Source of the DNA: Promethearchaeota archaeon
GTDB taxonomy: Archaea > Asgardarchaeota > Lokiarchaeia > Sigynarchaeales > SOKP01
Assembly (NCBI GenBank): GCA_019057735.1
Contig: JAHLWV010000074.1
Location: forward strand, 1 to 9,916
Length of the DNA stretch: 9,916 bases
Reading direction: 5' to 3'
The notes below the pieces were generated by a model. The model was not told the origin of the DNA. It did no database searches and was given only the letters and a program-made list of their open reading frames with translations. Shown piece after piece: positions 4,706 through 9,916 of the stretch. The translations under genes and the position numbers were made by a program. Every line of letters begins with the position of its first letter. The stretch's first letter is position 1.

Positions 4706-5812
4706 ATGAATAACCTTTTTGAATTCTGTACAATAGATAATTTTTGCAGTCACGTGATGTTTGAATATAAAAAATTTCACTTCTTTAAGAATGAAAAATT
4801 TAATCTTGATGCTTACTTCCTCGCCAACGAATTTAGAAAATATTTCAAATTACAATACCCCTTATCACTACAACAGATTTTAACAATTTGTAATGATTCT
4901 AACTTCTCTGTTCATATACTTTCCGGTAAAAATAAGTCACGAGGATACAACTTCACTTATGGTAATACGGTAGCTATTTTCTTCAAGGAAAAAGATTCTC
5001 CTAGTGGTCAGATATTTACAATTCTGCATGAGCTTTATGAAATCATTTATAGAAATATTGATTTACAAAACCCTAACTTCTTCTACAAAGACATAAAAAA
5101 AGATATTGAATCAAAAGCCAATTTTTTTTCTGCCTGTGTCTATATACCATACGAAAACGCTCTTGATTGGATGGATTCTAACGGACTGGACGTATTCGGC
5201 TTAAAAAACTTTTTTAATTGTTCATATGTAACAGCGGTAATACAGATGAATAAAGTATTATGCAACATGATAAACGCATACACTCTTGTTCCAACTCCTG
5301 TGATTAGTATTTTTTATGAAAGACCTTATTGGAAAGGGGATAAAAAAGGAAAGATTCCTCGTTTGCAGCTAAAATTTTACGGTAAAAGCCAGGGATTTCC
5401 TTTTGCAATAAAGCGATCAGAGATTAAGGAAATTCTTTTCTCTAGCAAAGAACTAGGAGATATTACAGTACATAAATTGATAAATGCCTTTTCAAAATCT
5501 GACAATGAGTTACTATTACATAATCTCAAAATGGTATTTAGAGGCTCCGAGTTAAGAGTAGATATTCTTATACGGAAAGTAAATTGGAGAAAATATAAGT
5601 ATGTTGCTAAAGTCTTGTTCCAGATTATTCCCTCCTTTCACAAAGACTTATTAAAGTTAGCCAACCGGCTTGGGATTAAACAGTATAATATCGATATCCA
5701 CGCCTTTACAGACGAGGAATTTACGGAAACAGACTATCGTCTTCTGTCCGAGCTTGATCATGAGCACTGGCGCTGGCAATTATCCTACCTTTTAGATATA
5801 GATATTCCTTGA
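4706..5812 (+). CDS. ImmA/IrrE-family (DUF955) protein with HELYE motif
   Basis: 368 residues. ImmA/IrrE proteins are zinc peptidases that cut a partner XRE repressor on induction. Residues about 30-150 carry the family pattern: AVAIFFKEKDSPSGQIF (shortened form GNTVAIFFKEK is visible), then TILHELYEIIYRN with H108-E109, and ESKANFFSACVYIP with E135 as the usual third metal ligand. The classical HExxH is HELYE here: the second zinc histidine is Glu112, so activity is uncertain. Residues about 200-368 are an unrecognised C-terminal domain ending in HEHWRWQLSYLL, making it longer than simple ImmA proteins. It starts 3 bp after the repressor stop; the only ribosome site is a distant AGAGG (4686-4690), so translation may be coupled. 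It is followed after 27 bp by the recombinase gene. Likely cytoplasmic. Confidence 0.74.
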   Translation: MNNLFEFCTIDNFCSHVMFEYKKFHFFKNEKFNLDAYFLANEFRKYFKLQYPLSLQQILTICNDSNFSVHILSGKNKSRGYNFTYGNTVAIFFKEKDSPSGQIFTILHELYEIIYRNIDLQNPNFFYKDIKKDIESKANFFSACVYIPYENALDWMDSNGLDVFGLKNFFNCSYVTAVIQMNKVLCNMINAYTLVPTPVISIFYERPYWKGDKKGKIPRLQLKFYGKSQGFPFAIKRSEIKEILFSSKELGDITVHKLINAFSKSDNELLLHNLKMVFRGSELRVDILIRKVNWRKYKYVAKVLFQIIPSFHKDLLKLANRLGIKQYNIDIHAFTDEEFTETDYRLLSELDHEHWRWQLSYLLDIDIP

Positions 5813-5839
5813 TAAATTAAGTTAAAAGAGGTGATTTAA

Positions 5840-7405
5840 ATGAATGTTGCTTTATATGCCAGAGTATCATCAGAGAAACAAGCAGAAAATGATCTCTCTA
5901 TTCCTGCCCAGCTTAAAGCTTTAAGAAATTATGCCATAAAAAATGAATGGACAGTCTATAAAGAATTTGTAGATGAAGCTGAAAGTGCCCGTACCGCCAA
6001 TAGACCTTCTTTTCAGAAAATGATTGCTCTCGCCAAACAAAAACCTAAATTATTTGATGCTATCCTTGTCTGGAAACTCTCTCGTTTTGCCCGTAATAGG
6101 GAAGATTCCATTATCTATAAAGCTCTTTTAAGAAGAAGAGGAATTTCAGTTATATCTATTAATGAAAAACTGGATGATTCTCCTTCGGGGAAAATGCTAG
6201 AAGGAATAATTGAAGTAATGGATGAATTTTATTCTGCAAATCTTGCTCAAGATACAATGAGAGGTTTAAAAGAAAATGCATCTAGAGGATTTCGGAATGG
6301 CGGAGTTCCACCTATGGGATATAAAACAAAAAAAGTTGTGATTGGTGCAAGTAAAAAAAGTATTTTAGATGTAGATAAAAATTTTTCTCCAATTATTCAA
6401 CGAATTTTTAATATGTTCATTAGTGGTATGGGGGCAAAAGAAATTGTAAATAAATTAAATACAGAAGGCATTAAAACAAATAAAGGTAAATTTTGGAGTA
6501 AAAACGTTATTTATTATATTCTTAAAAACGAAGTATATACTGGAACTTTAGTATGGAATCGAAAAAATAAAAATCAATTTAAAGCAAATTCAAATAATTC
6601 TAATAAAGTAATACGTATTGAGAATAAATACCCTGCACTTATTGGCAAAAAAACTTTTTTCGATGTACAAAACCTTTTAAAAGAAAGAAGTCCTAAAATA
6701 ACCTCACCTAGAACAATTAGCAGTAAATATCTTCTGAGTGGATTAGTTTTTTGTGGTAATTGCGGTTCTAGAATGGTAGGATGTGCCGCTAAATCTTCAC
6801 AATATTTTTATTATGCTTGTAATAACTATTGCAAGAAAGGGAAAAATATTTGTAATGCTAAACTTCTTAATAAAAACAGATTGGAAACCTTCATTATAAA
6901 TAGAATTAAGGTAAATATTTTAACAAAGAAAAATTTAGAAGAATTAGTACAACTTACCAATAAAGAGCTAGTCAAGAATAAAACAGAATATAAGGATCAA
7001 TTGGATTTATTAGATAGACAATTAGCGGATCTAATAAAAAGGCGTAGCAAACTTTATAATGCTTTAGAAACTGGAAAATTAGATATAGAATATTTAGCTC
7101 CGAGGATAAAAGAATTAAAATCTCAAATAGATATTCTAAAAGAAAAAAGAGAAAAAATAGTTGAGAACTTTAAAACAACTGAAATAAAAACCCTAAAATC
7201 AAGCGAAGTAAAGGAATATGTATCTGATTTAAAAAAGTTATTGAGCAATGGTACTATAATCGAACAAAAATCTTTTATAAAATCTTTTATAAAACGTATT
7301 GAAATTAATTTACCAAAAGTAATGATTGACTATACTGTTCCTCTAAAAATAAAAAAGGCAGAACATCCTACAAAAGAAGTTCTACCTTTAGAATGGAATG
7401 GCTGA
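5840..7405 (+). CDS. Large serine recombinase (element integrase)
   Basis: 521 residues, normal for a large serine integrase, which integrates and excises circular element DNA at att sites. The catalytic domain (1-150) starts MNVALYARVSSEKQ, with Arg8 and nucleophile Ser10, and contains VWKLSRFARN and a second conserved stretch ending SANLAQDTMRGLKENA. A recombinase domain (about 160-265) has GYKTKK and VYTGTLVWNR. A zinc ribbon has C305, C308, C327/C331 and C338. A long coiled coil (about 370-445) follows. GAGGTGA precedes ATG 5840. The last four codons run into the tRNA-Gln gene on the other strand: the stop TGA is the end of the tRNA acceptor arm. Its position at the chromosome junction makes it the element's own integrase, probably co-transcribed with the repressor. 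Intact. Confidence 0.95.
   Translation: MNVALYARVSSEKQAENDLSIPAQLKALRNYAIKNEWTVYKEFVDEAESARTANRPSFQKMIALAKQKPKLFDAILVWKLSRFARNREDSIIYKALLRRRGISVISINEKLDDSPSGKMLEGIIEVMDEFYSANLAQDTMRGLKENASRGFRNGGVPPMGYKTKKVVIGASKKSILDVDKNFSPIIQRIFNMFISGMGAKEIVNKLNTEGIKTNKGKFWSKNVIYYILKNEVYTGTLVWNRKNKNQFKANSNNSNKVIRIENKYPALIGKKTFFDVQNLLKERSPKITSPRTISSKYLLSGLVFCGNCGSRMVGCAAKSSQYFYYACNNYCKKGKNICNAKLLNKNRLETFIINRIKVNILTKKNLEELVQLTNKELVKNKTEYKDQLDLLDRQLADLIKRRSKLYNALETGKLDIEYLAPRIKELKSQIDILKEKREKIVENFKTTEIKTLKSSEVKEYVSDLKKLLSNGTIIEQKSFIKSFIKRIEINLPKVMIDYTVPLKIKKAEHPTKEVLPLEWNG
7345..7389 (-). terminator. Rho-independent terminator of tRNA-Gln
   Basis: On the minus strand, ten bases after the tRNA CCA, AAAGGTAGAAC pairs with GTTCTGCCTTT (11 bp, one G-U) around a 14-base loop and is followed by TTTATTTTT. 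It lies wholly inside the last codons of the recombinase gene on the opposite strand. Confidence 0.82.
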
Positions 7406-7472
7406 GGGAGGTGGGCTCGAACCACCGCTCCCAGATCCAGAGTCTGGTGTCCTACCACTAGACGATCCCTCA
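7399..7472 (-). tRNA. tRNA-Gln (anticodon CTG), CCA encoded
   Basis: A full cloverleaf folds without mismatches apart from G-U: acceptor TGAGGGA/TCCCTCA, D arm GTCT...GGAC with GTGG-type loop, anticodon arm CCAGA/TCTGG with loop CTCTGGA (anticodon CTG at 7438-7440, reads CAG), four-base variable loop, T arm GGTGG/CCACC with TTCGAGC, discriminator G73 and an encoded CCA. The U1-A72 pair is the known recognition mark for the GatCAB amidotransferase route to Gln-tRNA. It lies 66 bp downstream of gltX on the same strand. Its 3' end (7399-7405) overlaps the recombinase stop, so it is the probable attachment site of the element. The tRNA is intact. Confidence 0.96.
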
Positions 7473-7538
7473 ACTCTATAATAATTTTTTCTTTTTTTTA
7501 TTTTATACTAAATTGGGTTATTTGAAAAGTCTAATTAA

Positions 7539-9020
7539 TTATTTTTTCACTTCTTTTATTTTTTCTATAGCTTCTTTTAAACGTTTAACGGTCTTGTCCT
7601 GACCTAACACTACCATTAATTCAAACAAACCGGGACCTACTTTTTTACCGCTAAGCGAAACCCGAGTAGGATGGATTATTTGGCCGCCTTTTATTTGTAA
7701 AGAAGAGGCAACTTCTCTTACTGTATTTTCAATACTTTCTTCATCCCAACATTTAAGAGCAGAAAGCTTTTCCTTTAAAGCTTGCAAAATACCTGGTACA
7801 CCTTCTTTGTTTAATACGCTATCAAAGGCCTGGGGGTCAATATCTATTTTATCCACAAAAAAATAATCAGCAAAGTCAATAAACTGAGAAAAATTTTTAA
7901 TCCTTCCCTGCATCAATTTTACTACTTCTTTTATGTACTCATTTTTTGCCGGAGAAAGACCTTCTTCTTTTTCAATATAATTAGCCTCTTTAAGAAAGGG
8001 AAGAAGCATTTTGGTTAAGGAATCGATAGACATGTTTTTTAAATATTCACTATTAAACCAATTTAGTTTTTCCATACTAAAAACAGCGGCATGTTTGGAA
8101 ATTTTATCCAGAGTAAATTCTTTAATTAACTCTTCTTTTGAGAAAATTTCCCTTTCATCCCCTGAAGACCAACCTAAATGTGCAATATAGTTTACTACCG
8201 TCTCCGGAATATAGCCCATTTTTTTATATTCCATAACTGAAGTAGCTCCGTGACGCTTACTCAGCCTGGTGTGGTCTTGCCCCATAATCATAGGGATATG
8301 AGCAAATTTTGGCACATCAAATCCCAAGGCTTCATATATTACTATCTGTTTGGGAGTATTAGAAATATGGTCATCTCCTCTCATAACGTCGGTAATCTTC
8401 ATTAAGGCATCATCAATGACTACCGCATAATTATAAGTAGGAATTCCGTCTGATTTCATAATTACAAAATCACTTAACAGCCCACCATCAAAAGTTACTT
8501 CACCCCTTAATAGGTCATTAAAGGCAATTTCTTTGGCAGGAATTTTAAGTCTTATTACCGGCTTTCTACCTTCTGCTTCATATCTTTTCTTTTCCTCTTC
8601 ACTAAGGTTCAAACAATGTCTATCATACTTAAGAGATTTATTTTCTCTTGTCTGTTTTTCTCTACTTTCAGCCAGCTCTTCTCTGGTACAATAACAATAA
8701 TAGGCTTTTTGGTCTTTCAATAATTGCTCAGCATATTTCTGATAAAGATGCAATCGTTGCATCTGATAATAAGGACCATATTCCCCGCCTTTTCCGGGAC
8801 CTTCATCCCAATCTAAACCCAACCATTTCATGCCTTCCAATATCACATTTACTGCTTCTTCGGTAGACCTTACTTGATCGGTATCTTCAATACGCAAAAC
8901 AAAAGTCCCTTTACAATGTCTGGCATAAAGCCAATTAAATAAAGCCGTTCGGGCTCCTCCAATATGTAAATAACCAGTTGGACTGGGTGCAAATCTAACT
9001 CTAATTTTATTATCCTCCAT
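7539..9020 (-). CDS. gltX: Glutamyl-tRNA synthetase
   Basis: 493 residues, the usual length for bacterial GluRS, a class I synthetase that charges tRNA-Glu with glutamate in the cytoplasm. The N-terminus RVRFAPSPTGYLHIGGARTA holds the HIGH-type site (HIGG, residues 19-22). RLSKRHGA (about 250-257) is the KMSKS-type loop. An insertion with CYCTREEL and YDRHC (about 105-140) fits the zinc-binding region. GDDHISNTPKQ and WFNSEYLK are typical of the family, and the C-terminal anticodon-binding helices are present. ATG 9020 follows GGTGGAGG. In bacteria without GlnRS the same enzyme also loads glutamate on tRNA-Gln for GatCAB; the tRNA-Gln directly downstream fits that, but discrimination cannot be read here. 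Transcribed from a promoter at 9149-9177 through a leader of about 120 bases. Chromosomal, intact. Confidence 0.98.
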   Translation of the reverse strand: MEDNKIRVRFAPSPTGYLHIGGARTALFNWLYARHCKGTFVLRIEDTDQVRSTEEAVNVILEGMKWLGLDWDEGPGKGGEYGPYYQMQRLHLYQKYAEQLLKDQKAYYCYCTREELAESREKQTRENKSLKYDRHCLNLSEEEKKRYEAEGRKPVIRLKIPAKEIAFNDLLRGEVTFDGGLLSDFVIMKSDGIPTYNYAVVIDDALMKITDVMRGDDHISNTPKQIVIYEALGFDVPKFAHIPMIMGQDHTRLSKRHGATSVMEYKKMGYIPETVVNYIAHLGWSSGDEREIFSKEELIKEFTLDKISKHAAVFSMEKLNWFNSEYLKNMSIDSLTKMLLPFLKEANYIEKEEGLSPAKNEYIKEVVKLMQGRIKNFSQFIDFADYFFVDKIDIDPQAFDSVLNKEGVPGILQALKEKLSALKCWDEESIENTVREVASSLQIKGGQIIHPTRVSLSGKKVGPGLFELMVVLGQDKTVKRLKEAIEKIKEVKK

Positions 9021-9177
9021 TTTTCCTCCACCCTTAATTAGTATATTTGTCAGATAGTATATTTAGCAGAAAACAAGATCTCTACTATACTATATTTCTC
9101 TAAACTTGTAGGACGAGTGTCTCGCTTTTGTTACTTTTAAACCATTTTATTATAATATAAAAATATTGATAACACAA
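9021..9177 (-). promoter_or_regulatory. gltX promoter and leader
   Basis: TTGTGT (complement of 9172-9177), 17 bp, then a perfect TATAAT (complement of 9149-9154). The leader contains ATAGTATA/TATACTAT (9054-9061 with 9086-9093), a possible hairpin, plus AGTATATT repeated at 9040-9047. A small CGAG/CTCG hairpin lies at about 9113-9124. No T-box core or U-tract terminator is seen, so control of gltX by attenuation is not supported. Confidence 0.62.
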
Positions 9178-9185
9178 TTTAAAGC

Positions 9186-9916
9186 TCATTTAACTAATTC
9201 TGACACCGGGACTATTTCTATGCCAGCTTTAATCAATTCAGGAACCATCCTCTTCAGTACGTAAAAAGTATTTATCCGGCTATGACCAATAGCAATAACC
9301 TCCCCTTCTCTTAAGGCAGTTTCTTGAACTTCCAACATCTGTCCTTTAATATATTCCATATCGTTCTCATTATCCAAAAAGACCGACCTTACTGCAGACT
9401 TAATTTCCATCTCTTGGGCTACTTCATAGGCAATGGAATCCTTGGTGGTTATACTATCTATGAAAAATAAATTATATTCTCTAATTTCTTCTAAAATTAT
9501 CTCCATTATTTCTCTATCTTCGGTGATCTTTGAGCCCATATGATTATTAACCCCTATAATATAAGGGAAATTTAAAATACAGTCTCTAACAGCCTGTCTG
9601 ATTTCTTCTTCTGACATACAGGATTTAATGGTGCCAGGTCCGGGGTCAGCATCAGAATTATTAGGCTCCATCGGTAAATGCAACATAATTTCCTGATTAT
9701 ATTTTCTGCCTTCTTCGGCAATAAATTCAGAATACTGGAGAAAAGGTAATATAGATAGTGCCACAGGAAATTCCAATTCCATTATTTTTTTCGCCACTTC
9801 TGTTTCATATCCTAAATCATCTATTATAAAAGCTACTTTAGGGGGAAAGTTTATCTCTTCCTCTGAAGAGGCTAAATCATTAACTATTAAATCTGTATAT
9901 TGTTCGCTGTCATAAG
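9186..9916 (-). CDS. Divergent polysaccharide deacetylase, YibQ type, 5' partial
   Basis: About 243 residues are visible and the frame runs off the right edge. PKVAFIIDDLGYETEVAKKI is the start of the NodB-like barrel of the divergent polysaccharide deacetylase family (PF04748, YibQ/DUF610), with the IDDlG motif. The barrel continues with LPFLQYSEFIAEEGRKYNQE, IMLHLPMEP, DPGPGT, GVNNHMGSKITEDREIM, FFIDSITTKDSIAYEVAQEM, VFLDNENDMEYI, AIGHSRINTFYVLKRM and a final VPVSELV. These HLPMEP, NNHMGS, DS and IGH motifs are the family's metal/active-site set. Family members usually have an N-terminal signal or membrane anchor, which would lie outside the window. A GTG at 9797 inside the barrel is not the real start. 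Substrate unknown; envelope polysaccharide is inferred. It precedes gltX on the same strand but has its own downstream gap with a promoter. Confidence 0.92.
   Translation of the reverse strand, partial: YDSEQYTDLIVNDLASSEEEINFPPKVAFIIDDLGYETEVAKKIMELEFPVALSILPFLQYSEFIAEEGRKYNQEIMLHLPMEPNNSDADPGPGTIKSCMSEEEIRQAVRDCILNFPYIIGVNNHMGSKITEDREIMEIILEEIREYNLFFIDSITTKDSIAYEVAQEMEIKSAVRSVFLDNENDMEYIKGQMLEVQETALREGEVIAIGHSRINTFYVLKRMVPELIKAGIEIVPVSELVK

Noticed and set aside
8648..8866. Plus-strand ORF inside gltX
   Set aside because: Antisense shadow of a highly conserved gene.
9021..9142. T-box leader for gltX, suggested by AAGGGTGG
   Set aside because: The string is simply the ribosome-binding site; no specifier loop, no T-box bulge partner and no terminator were found.

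Overview
The window is AT-rich bacterial DNA: two conserved chromosomal genes and a tRNA at the right, and one end of a decaying integrated phage or phage-like element filling the rest. Encoded CCA on the tRNA, AAGGAGG/GAGGTGA ribosome sites, sigma70-type promoters and low GC suggest an anaerobic, Firmicutes-like or Atribacterota-like lineage. This placement is weak, because nothing here is diagnostic.

Right side (about 7399-9916, all minus strand): the 5'-truncated gene of a YibQ-type divergent polysaccharide deacetylase; gltX (glutamyl-tRNA synthetase) with a recognisable promoter and a structured leader; then tRNA-Gln(CTG), 66 bp downstream of gltX in the same orientation. GluRS and its possible tRNA-Gln substrate may therefore share a transcript.

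Element, lysogeny module (3765-7405): a divergent switch has a small Cro-like XRE protein plus a 52-residue ORF leftward, and a CI-like XRE repressor, an ImmA/IrrE-family protein (HELYE in place of HExxH) and a large serine recombinase rightward. The repressor has no self-cleavage domain, so induction probably goes through the ImmA-like protein. The recombinase stop codon lies inside the tRNA-Gln acceptor arm and its last codons carry, on the other strand, the terminator of the tRNA. This junction is almost certainly one end of the element. The second attachment site is not in the window and should lie beyond the left edge.

Element, leftward genes (1-3764, minus strand): the replication gene is a wreck. 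Pieces of a DUF3854/TOPRIM primase joined to a RepA-like (AAA_25) ATPase can be read across all three frames. They are interrupted by frameshifts and an in-frame TAA, and the last piece is fused in frame to the C-terminal half of an Xre/MbcA-ParS-type antitoxin. Then come a three-helix membrane protein with a duplicated heptad segment, a winged-helix replication-type protein, a small terminase subunit, and the broken start of a large terminase subunit.

The most unusual non-coding structure surrounds the winged-helix gene (1174-1542). The 7-mer TACCCTT or its complement occurs nine times around it. Seven copies form a 44-bp-period palindromic array after the gene. Two form one arm pair of an interleaved double inverted repeat (pseudoknot topology) that covers the gene's own ribosome-binding site. 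This looks like an autoregulatory and/or replication-origin system. The order recombinase, repressor, divergent Cro, primase-helicase, terS recalls phage satellites (PICI), but the terL fragment also fits a deleted prophage.
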